Assembly: GCA_900660155.1 (NCBI GenBank)
Contig: CABFPE010000342.1
Coordinates: 671,939 to 735,938, forward strand
Origin: Hofstenia miamia
Lineage: Eukaryota > Xenacoelomorpha > Acoela > Hofsteniidae
Direction: 5' to 3'
Length of the DNA: 64,000 bases
Positions 37,401 to 49,679 of the stretch are shown one piece after another; the stretch's first letter is position 1; every line of letters begins with the position of its first letter. Below the pieces are notes generated by a model. That model was not told the DNA's origin. It made no database searches and was given only the letters and a program-made list of their open reading frames with translations. The position numbers were made by a program, and so were the translations under genes.

Positions 37401-40289
37401 TTTGAAAAATCAATAAAGTACTTATCAAAGATGCAGCAATCTTCAACAACAAAAAGAGTAGTGTTGGCAAAGCAATAGGTGTGGAACACCAAATTAAAAC
37501 TACATCAGACAAACCAATTCCTCAAAATTGTCAGAGAGTGCCTCAGCATCTCCAAGGTAAAAATGTAGAAACTATCAGCAAATTACTTAATAATTGAATT
37601 TTCAGGAAAAGTAACAACCTGTATGCTTCTCCCACAATTATTTATAAAGCAAGGAGATAAACACAGATTTTGCATCAACTTCAGGATACTTAACAACATA
37701 ACAAAAAAGGATGCCTACCCTTTGCCTCAAATCAATAACATTCTTTACAGCACTGCCAAATACCAATTTTATTCTACAGTCAAAAACTGATTTCAGAATG
37801 CCTCACAGACTCTTCAAGTGGTTATAAATGGCAATTGGCCTTTGTAATGATCCCATGACAATCCAATGATACATCATGAAAGTCCTCTTAAATGATCAAA
37901 CTACAATAGACAATGCAATCCTAGCTTACATAGATGATATTCTTATTTCCTCTAGGACAATCAATGATCACTGTGAAAAGTTAAATAAAATCTTAAAACT
38001 TCTATTTCACACTGGTTTGTGAATAAATAATAAAAAATGCAGTTTTGCCCTAGAAGAAAGTTATCCTCCTCAGTTGTATAATCCAACCTGGAAAAATCTG
38101 CATTAAAGATAATGCTAAACAACTAATTGAACAAATTCAACCTCCCTGAAACAAAAAAAATCTATGAATAATTCTCAGATTTATCAACTACCACCATGCA
38201 TTTATCCCAAATCTTGTGGAAAAAAACTCATCAAATGTCAAACCTCTTGAAAGGAAAATCAGGAATTCAATTGGAACTGGAAACAACAAGAAGAACTCAA
38301 CAATCTAAAAACATTTATGATGAAAATGCTATTGCTAAATAGTCCCACTGGAACAGACACATTCATATTAGACACAGATTCCAGCACATTGGCGATAGGA
38401 GCTGCACTTCAACCAAGAAATTCACAGTAGGAAAAGGTAACAGCAGCTTATGTTGGCTCAAAAAATACTCTGGAAATTGGTCAACAAGCATGACAAGATG
38501 GATTGAGTACCTCAGTGATATCTCATTTACTATCACATATCACAAAGGGGGACTCCATAACAATGCTGATCTATGGACAGCACTTCTGCAATACCACCAC
38601 AACATGAAAAAGCCAGAACAAAACCAAAAGTCAATTCAGCTTCCTACCTAAAAATCAGTACAAAGAACTTACTGATATAAATGCAGATAAGAATGGAATG
38701 CTGATACTGCCATTACTTACAATCATGGTCTATGAAGAAATAACACCAACTGACATAGCAGAAGCTTAGCAGAATGACTACATCCTAAAATAGATATTTG
38801 ATAAAGTTCACAACAACCAACCATGTAATGATTCAATACTATAAATAACATAAATGGTCACTTACAGAGAATGGCATCTTTTATGTTACTTTAAAAAATT
38901 CTAATAAGATCACCCTTCCTAAATACTACAAAAGAGAAGTTGGTAAAAAGTTTCATGAAAAAGGACATACTGGAGTAAACTGAGTAGAAATCATTGTTCA
39001 TGAGCATTTTGAAACAACATACTTGAGGAAAACCATTGAAGACTTTATTAACAAGTGCTAAACTTACATCCTCCAAAGCAAACCAAGATTCCCACAGCAA
39101 TAGGCAGAGCTTGAAAAAATAAAATCAAAGTGAATGAACCAATTTGTAAACATGGACATTGAACAACTACCTAAAGGCAAAGAATTGTTACTCTTATGCC
39201 CTGTTACTAGTTTACAATTTCCCAAAATATAGTAAAATTATCCCTATGAAAAATATCAAAGCTCAAACTGTCATAGATTCAATGATTAAAAATGGACCTA
39301 TGGAATCACAATTACAGATGAAGGAGTTGAAATCAAAAGGAAACTGTTCCAATATCTGATAAAAAATCTTGTAATCATCCACAGTCATATGACAACACAC
39401 CACCCACAAGCAAATGAAGGTGTCAAATGACTCAACTGTACTCTTATAAACCTCATGTGGGCTATAACAGCTAATATTGGAGGAAAAAATTGGAGAGATT
39501 TACTCTACATTAGAATATTTCCACAACAACTCTACCCATACTGCAACAATAATGACACTTACAAAGCTCTATATTGCCACAAAGCTCTGATGCCAATTGG
39601 AATGCTATTCTGAAACTACACCAGTCCAATTGACCAGGAATACTAAAAAAATCAATAGAAAAACTCCACCTCACACATGAAATCATCTGTGCCAACATAA
39701 AAAAAAACTTCACCTGACAACAATGTTACTACAACAAATCAATGTATGGTGAACCTTACAAAGTTGGCAATGATCTTCAATCAACATCCACAGCTCCTAC
39801 CATGTCAAAAAGGGCAGGCAAGAAGAGATCTAAACCTCCTTTACAAATTTCAAAAAATCCCATTAAATGTTAAATTCTTGGTGATGTCTCCCAAATAGGT
39901 ACAACTACTTCAGATGAAAACAGCAGACAATCAGCAAGTTGCTAAAAACACTTGGAAAAATGTCAATCTCTGATGGAGAAGTCATCCACCCTTACTGTAT
40001 TGTCACTAGGCACATTCACCACCTCAGTTCTAACAAACTTTCTATAAAAACTCAAGAACTTACATCTGATCTACTAAGTATATCTGAAAACTAGATTAGC
40101 TACTTAGCCAAAAATCAGCACACTAATGTTTCTTGAAGAATGGATGCAAGAAAAGTTAATCAGAGAATATTTCTGCAGCACAACTTATATCACATTAGAA
40201 CATATCATTACTCTCTGGAGTATTTATAAATTTGTGAAAAATAAAAAGGTGTGTGAAAGAATTACCACTATCAACCTCCACACAATTGT

Positions 40290-40990
40290 TCCTGGGTAAT
40301 GCTAACACTCCACGGGTGCAGTGGTGTGTGGAGTCCTGAGCCTACATCAGATGTTAAAACCAGGGTAGAAGAAGGTACCATAATATGTACTTTGGGCATA
40401 TGGGGTTGGTAGTGCTCAAGAAACATGTTTGTTACAGTTTTTGGTTAGACATACAGTGACATGGTGGAAATACTGTTAGTGAGACCTTTACTAGTGCCAG
40501 ACCATGAGTGTGTCTCATATGGCAGTCATGCAGGGATAATTTTTTGTTTCTGGCTTGTGAGATATACCAAGGCTAGCATGTGCTGAGCCTTTCCTGTGAA
40601 GCAGCTTTGCTGTGTCACAAGTAGTTTATAGTTTATGATCAAACATACCCTTAAAATGGAGTCTTCCTAACTAGATGCTTTGCATTTAATGCTTCTGTAC
40701 TCCAATATAATTTTCAGACCTATATAGCAATCAGTATGTGCTCTCTTAGTTGCCACTGATAGTAGCCTTGGTTGGCCTTCAGCTTCACTCTGCTGATCAG
40801 ATACAACACAGATCAACAGTCTGCATGCCAGAAGTTGCCAGAGGTTTCTCATGATCAAACTGGCCTTAGTGCCATACTTCAGAGGTTAAGGTCTGGACTC
40901 AGATCATGGTTACACCCACTGAGTTAGTCTTTTGACTACTTTAGTAACTCCTCCACTATCAACATTGATTAGACCAACTTACTTATTGTT
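40290..40990 (+). mobile_element. GC-richer inserted block inside the gypsy fossil
   Basis: Base composition rises clearly (about 42 percent G+C by eye) compared with the flanks. It does not read as gypsy coding sequence. It contains a tRNA-like head at about 40857-40927, so part of it may be a SINE. Boundaries are uncertain. Confidence 0.4.
40857..40927 (+). repeat. Possible tRNA-derived SINE head
   Basis: The stretch 'cagaggttaaggtctggact' followed by 'cagatcatggttacaccc' resembles a type-II tRNA: an A-box-like 'ag.ggttaagg' and a B-box-like 'ggttacaccc' (consensus GGTTCGAATCC with decay at the CpG). The acceptor stem does not fold cleanly, so it is not an active tRNA gene. Confidence 0.4.
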
Positions 40991-41749
40991 TATTTCCTTT
41001 AGTCTCAAGGCAAAGACAATATTAAAATGGTCCAAGGAATGAACCAAATGCTTTTTACATTCATATACATACAGGATAACAATGAAACCATACCTAACAA
41101 CATACTGGATCTCAAAGCATATTTAGAAAATATTTACATCATCTGCCAGTTGAATCTGGAATGTATGTCAGTCACATCTAAAAACAGTATTACTAATCTC
41201 ATTCTTATTGATACTTTGGTTAATAGAAATTTGCCACTGCAAAGGATTATTACACAGGTAAGAATTGTGATCAATATCCTCCTACAAATTCAAGCCCTAG
41301 AGACATTAGATCCACACTGTATCTGTACTAATGTAATAGACATACACTGCAAATTCTCCTTTAGCCAGTCTCAGCAAGCTCTCAACAATACAATATTACT
41401 GTCAAATTGTAGAATAATTGGCATAAAAAGGCAAAGAAACTAAATACTTTTTGATTATTTTGAGTGATTATTTATTTTGATTATGCCTTTGTTAATTATT
41501 TATTGTTTATTGCAACTAAGTGAGACTAATATGACAAAGAGGTATGTCAGTGAACAAGTTTAACAAAATGAAGCAACCAAGATTTTTAAGCTAATTAATA
41601 ACACATTGTGTAAGAAAATCTGATGAAAGTGACAGCAATTTCTATCAACTAAGAGAGGTACATGCTGTTCTGGTTGCAAAGTGCAATATAAATATGATTT
41701 AAAGAAAAGAAAAGGTGATAAATTAAATCATTTGGATTTTACATTGACA

Positions 41750-42480
41750 TTAAATCATGTTTTATTATATTATGACAACAGAAAGCTAAACATTGAGGCA
41801 CAAGAGTAGCCTTCAGGTATGCCCATAGTGCAATTATCAGCCTTTAAGTGGCATCATCTCCATTTGGCAAATATTAAGTCAGCTTCTGCATTTGCTCTGC
41901 CCTGTTGAGGAAAGTGTGCTTTAGGTTAGGTGTAAAAATATGGATTTTTATTCTGTTTGGCTTTCCTACTAAATTGATTCTTGCTTTATAACTAATGTAT
42001 TAAAAATAATGGGTACCTACAAGCACATTATTATCTATGTTAGTTAATTAATATGTCTGTACAATCAATGACCCAGTTTCTGCAGGCAGCAACAATTGCT
42101 CACATGTATCAGAGGACATGTACTTCTATAAATGTAAGGCAAATAAGAAGTGAAAGCTGCAAGTTTGCATTTATTCCCATTTAATGAGTTATAATGACAG
42201 CAATTGTTGTATAAATTCGATAATGGTAAGCCACACTTGGGGGAGCATCACACTTTGCTACCTAAACCATTATCACTGAGAGGATTCATGAATCACAACC
42301 AATTGCATAGTAAATGGTGATTGCTGCTGGAAGTCACACCACTCATAGTTAATCTTTACTAACCTAAATGGAAGCTTGTTAGTCAGATACATAATAGTGT
42401 ATATCAGTTGACATTATATAAGTTAATCTAATAAATTGGAATTTAGAACTGTTAGTTAAAATCTCACAAAGCAGAGAAAG
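41750..42480 (+). repeat. LTR-like copy, same family as 1750-2470, nested in the gypsy fossil
   Basis: It shares the gaaagctaaac block, the taggttaggtgtaaa...ggctttcctac block and the acatgtacttctataaatgtaagg block with 1750-2470, in order. It separates two parts of the host element's 3' region, so a solo LTR inserted there is the simplest reading. Confidence 0.5.
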
Positions 42481-43971
42481 TTATATTGTATCTACAAAAA
42501 GTAATAGAAAAGCTAATTACTGTCAATCTCTAAACTTTTGGGATTCTACAAAATGCTTACTCAACACAATAATCACAGCCTTGTGATTCAAAGAAAAAAT
42601 GCCAGCACTATGTTTACTCAGTATCTTACTCACTTATGATCCTATACTCAAATTCCTTCTCAGCAAGAATTCTCACACTAAAATTATGAAGGAATGTTTT
42701 TTTAAAATTGCAATAGCACCTCTAAAAAAACTGGCTGCTACTAGAAACATCACTATCACTTCTCTATTAAAACACAGAAAACAACATTGACAGATTTGAA
42801 AAGTATCTAACAAAATTTACCAACTACAAAAACCCATTTGGATGCCTTTCAAGGATTGTAATACAAAACAAACTGGGCATTTAAAAACGTGAAATAGATG
42901 CATTTCACCACTGCACAGAAAAACATGTGTGGAGGGGCACATTGAAATGCATTACAAAGCTTACACTAATACCAAGTCACCTCTGACTACAGAAATGTTA
43001 CAAGAGCATTTACCACACTCAACTAAGAACTACATTTAAAATTTTCAAAACTACAACATATCCAAGAAGTATATGTTGCTATACACATACCTGTCCAGTT
43101 GCTATCTGGAGTACTCATTCATTCTAATTAGTATAAATACAGAAACAACTGATCTGAATTGAAGATATGTCCCATCCAAAACTATTGATCTAACTACAAA
43201 AAATCCTTCACAAATTAAAGAAAAAGACCTACTTAACAAAGGCATTCTACAACTGTCACCATGGTTACAAGCTGTTGTCAACAAAATCTCTAATGAGAAA
43301 ATTACAAAAACAGAAGCAATCACCACTCACATGTTGTCATGTGGTGAAAATCAAGAAATGCTAATTTAGTGAAGCATCCTTAAAAATAAACATAAAATTG
43401 GCATCAACCTGAACCTAGTAACAAGCTAAAGTCTAAGATGTAGAAATTATTAAAATGAAAGTCTTCACTGAAAGCTTCACATAAACAGAACTGGAATCAC
43501 AAAGGCATATGTTACAAGTTGCACTAGATATCAAGTTTGCACCTGCCAGATTCAATATCAATACCAAGTCTAAAACTGCTCTGAAAGAAACCTCTACATA
43601 ATCAAGGATGTTAACCAAAAATTAGTTAATTACCTGATCTGCAGAAATTACAACCACTCATTGAAATTGGTTGGAGTTAAAAAGGAAATTGCAACAAAAC
43701 ACTTCTTCTGTATACTAACACTGATAATCAATCTCCCCAAGAGAATACCTTACACTAAGGAAAAACATGCCATGCCCATCAACCATAGTATCCCAAGTTA
43801 CTGCTTGTACTAAAATAGCCACAAATCCATATGTCAAGTAAAGGAAAAGCCAGAGTTTAAGAAAGCAGTCAAAATTCTCAAGGATCACAACCAAAAAACC
43901 ATCTCCTCATAGACAGCAAAAATCAAACCAAAAAAACTACATGAAAGGTGAACCCATTTTATGTAAATAGC

Positions 43972-44415
43972 AAATTTGCTTTTATAATTCCTATTATTCA
44001 ATACTGATTTTATGTCCAGCTAACTTCATTTTTCTATTGAGGAAGAGCTGTTAATACATCTGAGGGATGGCAAGTACGTGCTGCCTGGTGATATCCTTCA
44101 GTTCTACCATTATCTAATTAGAAAGCATTCATTCTTGTGGTATTTTTACTTTACTGTTACTTTACTTTAATTCAATGACTGTTACACATGACGCCACTGA
44201 AAGCCAAATCATGTGTAAGCTAATCTCTTTCAAATTACAACTGATTAATTTACTATTCATGTGCTTGAAGATTATGCTTAGGTATACTTCCTCTCTGCTG
44301 ATCAGTGTTATTACTCATTTGGTAATTCAATTATGCAGTTTATTTTACATAATTCCTTCTTTGTGCATGCAAGCAGTTGTTATTTATGCATTGTATGCTA
44401 GATGTTATATATATA
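43972..44415 (+). repeat. 3' LTR of the 10.3-kb gypsy fossil
   Basis: Pairs with 34070-34480. It holds an extra stretch of about 60 bp (gaggaagagctgttaatac...) not seen in the 5' copy. The right edge runs into a short TA run. Confidence 0.75.
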
Positions 44416-44419
44416 TATT

Positions 44420-44600
44420 GAAACCAGGATCAATGAACAGCTAAGAGAGCATTTAGGAAAAGAAATATATTTGCATAGACATCAAGCAATTAAAGATAAT
44501 TTCGAGAACTTACTTAAAGCCAAGAATACTAAATATGCTGAAGCCTTGTTTATAAAATACACTAATAAGTGAACTAATAAAAAATCAACTAAGCTAAGCC
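44420..44600 (+). mobile_element. Possible Penelope-like endonuclease C-terminal fragment
   Basis: One open plus frame reads TRINEQLREHLGKEIYLHRH and then FENLLKAKNTKYAEALFIKY. 'TRINEHL' after YIGET and a terminal 'EALYIK...' are typical of the GIY-YIG tail of Penelope-like elements, but the YIGET core is absent. It begins directly after a short TA run (about 44409-44419), where such fragments also sit elsewhere in this window. Confidence 0.45.
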
Positions 44601-44723
44601 AACTTATGAACATATTTTAGGTGTATGCATATTTAACACCAATTAATGTAGTAAGTGTAAAATTTGTACTGAAGATGATTGAAAAATCGAAATTGGTGGC
44701 TAATATTAAATTGAGCACATCAG

Positions 44724-44728
<5 letters not shown>

Positions 44729-44779
<51 letters not shown>

Positions 44780-44829
44780 GTATATATGGATATCTATATA
44801 TATATCTATATATATATACATGTATATAG
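44729..44829. repeat. (TA)n/(TATC-like) microsatellite
   Basis: About 100 bp of TA repeats with regular G and C interruptions (tatgtatata, tatctatata). Open frames of alternating Tyr/Ile across it are artefacts. Confidence 0.95.
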
Positions 44830-45703
44830 TATTTTTTCCTATCCAGTATTTATTTTGTGCTATACTTAAGGTGGGATCATCTCTAATCAAAGTCCCAATT
44901 TTGGAAAAACTATTGAAATTCAGTTTTTGCCAGAAATGTATTGGCATTATATCTACCATTCTTATGCTAATTGATTTGATTCAGAAAATATCACATTTGT
45001 TGAAAAAATGAGTTTTGTAAGTCAAAGTCAGCTAAGTTAAATTAGCAATAGGCCCTAGCAAGAAACTTACCCTACGTTTTTTCCATTAATTTTCCCTCAA
45101 AAAGAACATAAAGAAAGCTTTTAGCTACCAGTAAAACCAACCCAGAAGTTTATCACATAATATTATAACATCATAAAAATGTGATTTTCTCTAAATATGT
45201 TTTTTGAATTTGGAAAACTTCAAACAACAGTTACTCTACAGATTTTCAATTGATTTGGTTAATTTTTGAAGATATGTTCCCAAATGTATCATTCAGATCC
45301 TGAAATAAGATCTAAGCAAAATAATTATGTTTGTGGTCACAACTAAAGGCTAAGGTTACTTGAAATGTATATATTTTTTAAAATCACCATAAATATATTA
45401 TCAAAGATTATTTGGCTTAGATCCTATTTCATGACCAAGATAAAAGGTTATGAATTCATGAATTCATTTGCAAAAAGTAATTACATATACACACATTTTT
45501 TTGCAAATTGCCATTTCAAGGAAATTTTGACAATTTTTTTGATTGAAATAGGTCTTGGTCATGAGACATTAAAATTTTTGTAAGACCAAGTCTTATCTAT
45601 CTATGAAAAAAGCAAAGTCTTATATACAATAGTTTGCAAAGAAGCTTGACAAGAGGGTCCCATCTTAAGCATTTCAAGTTTTACCAAATTAATAATATTT
45701 TAG
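44830..45703. other. Intron end, no feature recognised
   Basis: AT-rich. Searched for the missing SIDT 'CYHxCP' exon without success. Confidence 0.5.
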
Positions 45704-45840
45704 ACATTACATTCATGATGACAATTGCATTGACTGGATTGCTTGCAATGTATCAAAAACGACATCCAAATATACCTCCTAAAGCAGAAAATGCATTTAT
45801 TTTTATGGCAATTATTCTAATACTTGCTGTGATTTTAGTG
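45704..45840 (+). CDS. SIDT: SIDT-like exon (YQKRHP motif, transmembrane helix)
   Basis: After acceptor aatattttag, two bases complete a codon (Asp if the previous exon ends in G), then ITFMMTIALTGLLAMYQKRH, PNIPPKAENAFIFMAII and LILAVILV. The donor is GTG|gtaaca, phase 0. From memory SIDT proteins read '[26 protein letters not shown]...[21 protein letters not shown]' at this place; the LxMYQKRHPxI stretch is highly distinctive for the family. Two membrane helices flank the basic YQKRHP turn. The exon has no lesion. Its phase-1 start differs from the phase-0 end of the 21519 exon, so at least one more exon must lie between them. Confidence 0.95.
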
Positions 45841-47584
45841 GTAACATATTTCAATTTCATAGTTTATTTAAATATTAGTTTATTCAAGCATTAATTCAAT
45901 GAGTTGCAAATTGATTTTGTAAAACATTAATTCATAAAATTGTTGATATTTGTCTGAAAATTTCTATTGCATTTTAATAATTCTTCATAACTGTCAATAA
46001 GACCTGCAACATACTTTTTTCTGAATATTGTTCATCAAATTAGTTTCTAAATGTTATATTTCAATGCTTTACCATATTTCAATAACATTGCAGTGTTGCA
46101 ATGATTATTTTTGTCAAAAGATATCATTTTGTGTTGTATATAAGTAATTTTGCACTATGTTCACCATAAGAAAGATACATTTTGTATTTGAATAAGCATA
46201 CTTGCTTATATTGATTAATACTACAAATATAATTCAATATGCAAATATTCTACAAATTTAACAGAATTGTTTCTATGTATCTAGAGTTTAACACACTTAG
46301 TTTTGTAATGCATGGAGCCTAAGATAGAGTAGCCAAATACTAAGCACTCAATTTATTGGGACAGTCCAGATGTAAGTGCTGTTGGTATTCATAGCAAGAA
46401 GAATAGCCTGTATGCCAATAGTTAATTTCCTATTGAAAATAACACAATGTTAGTCATACACTAACACAGAGTCCAGCCAATTTCAAAACATTGTTGTCTA
46501 TTTAATTTTTTATTAGTGCCAAATGCATCTAAAATTGTAAGATATATTATAACAATTTGATTTCCAACTCAGCTTCATCTATGTGTGTCACATGCTTTCC
46601 AACTGCATAAAAAAATATTAAAACTACCAAATGCAAATACATGTAATAATCTATGATAATTTTTTGTAACTTGATGTGCCTATGAATTCATAATGCTCAT
46701 CATTTTGTGTAGTTGTTTTAATTTGAATGTAGAAAATTATGAATGTATGATTGACAAAAGTTTGCCTGGGAATTTGTCAATTTGCTAAAGCTAAGCATTA
46801 ATATTGAATCATTGGTATTATCAATTACATGTATTAGCTTTTATATCGAACATTTTTTGCATTTTATATTTGGATCCTCACATTAATTCTTGATAATTTT
46901 TTCTACCTAAGCTTAGTTCAAAATTTGGCACTTCTGTACCAGATTTTTTTCGTCATTTTTGCAAATGATGGGACTGCCTTAATAAAAACACAACTGTGAT
47001 ATCCATTGCATTGTAAATCACTCATTAATAGCTACAATTGTAATTATATGAGCAAGCCAAATATAGAATATTGGTAGACTACCTACAAACATGTTTTTGA
47101 AGAGCAATGAAATCAAGTACAGCCTAAATTCAAAATTAAGGCAACTTGTAAATTTCAAGGTACTATATTTATCTTCATAAATCAATATAATCTCCCTCTG
47201 ACTTTGATTCACAATCTCCATGCATAATCAAAATAGCTAAGTTGTGTATTTTACAGTAGCTATACTTACCATGAGATTGGTCGATTTTGATAGATTATTT
47301 AAATTTGTTTTTAATAAAGAACATCAAAAATTAGTCACAATAGTGTGATTTTGGGATTGACACATTTAAACTTTTATTGATGTTTCCCACTGCTACATTT
47401 CTAAAGAAATATTCCTCTTCAGTTTAACCATAAATTATTTTATAAATTTTAATATGATATTACCCAAAAAATCTAATTTTGTTATTATACAAAAACTGAA
47501 AGTCAAGATTTCATTAAATGTATTTTAAAGTATTCTTTAATATCTAAAAAAGACATTAGTTTGACCATGATTCCTTTTATTTAG
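45841..47584. other. Intron, no feature recognised
   Basis: AT-rich sequence of 1.7 kb with no recognisable repeat or frame. Confidence 0.6.
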
Positions 47585-47675
47585 TTTATTCCAGATAAAA
47601 GTTGGGAAGGAATTGCTATTACAATTGCAGGTCACATTGCCATTGTGGGCACCTTCATTTGTTTTTATTACTATG
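47585..47675 (+). CDS. SIDT: SIDT-like exon (transmembrane helix ending FYYYG)
   Basis: The acceptor ccttttatttag starts the frame FIPDKSWEGIAITIAGHIAI VGTFICFYYYG in phase 0; the donor G|gtatga leaves one base. It corresponds to the SIDT helix '[32 protein letters not shown]' as I remember it: Trp, the helix-centre His and the terminal aromatic-Tyr-x-Gly agree. A second acceptor (attccag, 10 bp downstream) would shift the frame and is less likely. With 45704-45840 it forms a continuous coding stretch with canonical splice sites, so this part of the gene looks alive. What follows is unclear because the next family segment is not found in the window. Confidence 0.88.
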
Positions 47676-48004
47676 GTATGATTATTAATTTATCTTCATA
47701 CACAAAGAAATTCTATTAAAAAATTAATTTCACTTTAAATGCTTCATATTATTGAATAGTTCACAACAATTATGATTCACCCTTTTTCATTCATATAATA
47801 AATATATTGTGGCATCAACCAATGCCTTACAAACATTTTTGTAATTAGTATTTTGAAATTAATAAATATTAATTGTACAAAATATTTACATGATTTTGTA
47901 ATTGCCTTGATTGACGTATTAAGTATTAGACAATCTGTGCTATTTTTGAACATTTAAATCATCTGCTGTGCAATATCTCTGATATTAGTTGATTACTATG
48001 CAAA

Positions 48005-48370
48005 AGGTTACTGAGGGACCTACTAGTGTTTACACAACTGCTTGTCATTCATTATGTTTATTATATTTTATTGCAGCACCTAAATTTCATGAGCTGAGGA
48101 CTGCACTGGGTTTAGGTACACAAGCACATAGGGTACACTTTTCACTGAAGAACTTATAGGGCTTCTCTCTTTATTTAAATTAGGGCTCCTGTCTAACGTG
48201 ACTCTTTCTATCAAGGTTCACTGCATTGAGTTGGCCAAGTGTGGCCATGCACCCTTCCCTGACCTGATCTCCCAGCTACTTTTAACTGGAGTCAGGCCGT
48301 TAATTACTGAGACATCAGCAAATCCTTGTGTTCATCAATGCAGATTTCCATGCTAATGCCACATGGCAAC
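48005..48370 (+). repeat. LTR-like region, probable 5' LTR (fossil)
   Basis: Homologous to 18750-19175 (see there). It is followed at about 48360-48380 by 'acatggcaaccaccacag', which could be the primer-binding-site region, and 290 bp later by a gag-like ORF. Position and order suggest a 5' LTR. Confidence 0.5.
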
Positions 48371-48665
48371 CACCACAGATCAGTCCTAATGACAAGTATG
48401 TTTTATAATTAACGGCACCTCTGCTAAGGGATCCTGGAAAAAGAACCATATGAAAGAATGAGCAAAATTTCTAGTAAAGTTACAGAGACTCTATTTGTTT
48501 AGAAGTGTGGAGCAACCTATGTGGCTGAATTATCATGTTGCTGAAAGCTGATTATACTGAAAAAATTTTTTACCGACTATCTAAAGCCTAACCACTCAAC
48601 TGAAGATCACAATTTCTAAAAGCTGTATCTGTTCAAGCCCCTCAGCCATCATTAAATGAAAGAAA

Positions 48666-49400
48666 ATGTCAAATACACGTAATAAGAAACAAGTCACTCC
48701 CACCTCTCACTCTACCCTCCAGTCAAAATATGAAACCCTCTCAAGAGAAGAATTGATCAAAAAAATCCACTCATTCAAAACTGACATAGAAGCACTAAAG
48801 CAAATAATCAAAGAAATCCAAATTGAAAATTACAAAAGATTTGACATGATCCAGAAAGAAAACCAAAACTTACGCCAAGAAATAGCAATTCTACAAGCTG
48901 ACAAAATCCATATTGTTGATGAATACAAAAAACTTCAAACGTCCAAAAAGCAAATGTACTCTGAATTAAAAGAAGTACAAACACAAAAATCAACGCCTGT
49001 GCAAAGAAAATGTAGCACTTGAAAAAAGAAACGAAATTCTACAACAAAGAGTAGAAACCTCAAATGATATTCTTGAGCACAACAACAATCTCCTGAAACA
49101 AGTGAAAGAAAGTAATCAACAAAACATTCAATTAACAGAAAAATTGATTACTGAAAAGGCGAAAAATACAGTACTTCAAACTCAAGTTCGCAAAACAAAA
49201 ATCCATCTTGATGTTATACGAAATGTTAACCCTAACTTTGCAATCCTAAACACTCCAGCTAGTTCAAATGAATTGACGCCCAGAAAAAATACTCTGGGAC
49301 ATTAGGTTCAGAATCCACCCATTTCAATAAGTGAAACTATTCCTCAACACTCATCTCCAATTACCATTTCAGAGTTGACTAAAGTAGTATCTCATTTTTG
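48666..49400 (+). mobile_element. Gag-like coiled-coil ORF of an LTR-type element (fossil)
   Basis: The coding stretch starts MSNTRNKKQVTPTSHSTLQ and soon becomes a long heptad-like, Lys/Glu/Gln-rich coiled coil (ELIKKIHSFKTDIEALKQII, ENQNLRQEIAILQADK, then NIQLTEKLITEKAK). This looks like the N-terminal part of a retroelement gag or ORF1. It follows an LTR-like sequence, which favours an LTR element. It is broken and stops being recognisable near 49400 where an opposite-strand LINE begins. It has less decay than most fossils here. Confidence 0.6.
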
Positions 49401-49679
49401 TACATATCTATGAAGCTTGATGGGGTGTAGTCAATCCACATCTAGTTTTCTTAATCAAGTATTGTGCTTTTGTTGAGCATGTGAGTGCCAATGTTAGATT
49501 TATATGATATCAATGAATAACATTGATTTATACAGTTAGTCACTTTGAAAAAATTTTAAAAAATCTGATTGTTGAATGTTAGATTTGTCAATAGCTCATT
49601 TAATTTGTTAACACATATGAGAAGTATAACTGGAGAAGGTTTTTCTTTATTACATATTTTCAAGTAGATAGTTTTACAT

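Larger units (their letters stand above)
34070..44415 (+). mobile_element. Ty3/gypsy LTR retrotransposon, about 10.3 kb with both LTRs (fossil)
   Basis: Two diverged LTRs (34070-34480 and 43972-44415) enclose parts in standard order: gag (about 34680-35720, ending in a zinc-knuckle-like stretch near 35625-35665), protease region near 35840 (ITLMADTF), RT (about 37600-38110, AYIDDILIS), RNase H (about 38330-38590), a probable integrase region (about 38690-39700) and an unrecognised 3' region (41027-41443 and 42599-43960). The RT is of the same general type as the fossil at the left window edge. The element is broken many times over and is old. Insertions sit at about 40290-40990 and 41750-42480. 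The stretch 36180-37100 is AT-rich and unassigned. It lies within the 24-kb SIDT intron. Confidence 0.85.

Noticed and set aside
44621-45011. Open frames rich in Tyr-Ile across the TA array.
   Set aside because: Direct translation of a microsatellite.
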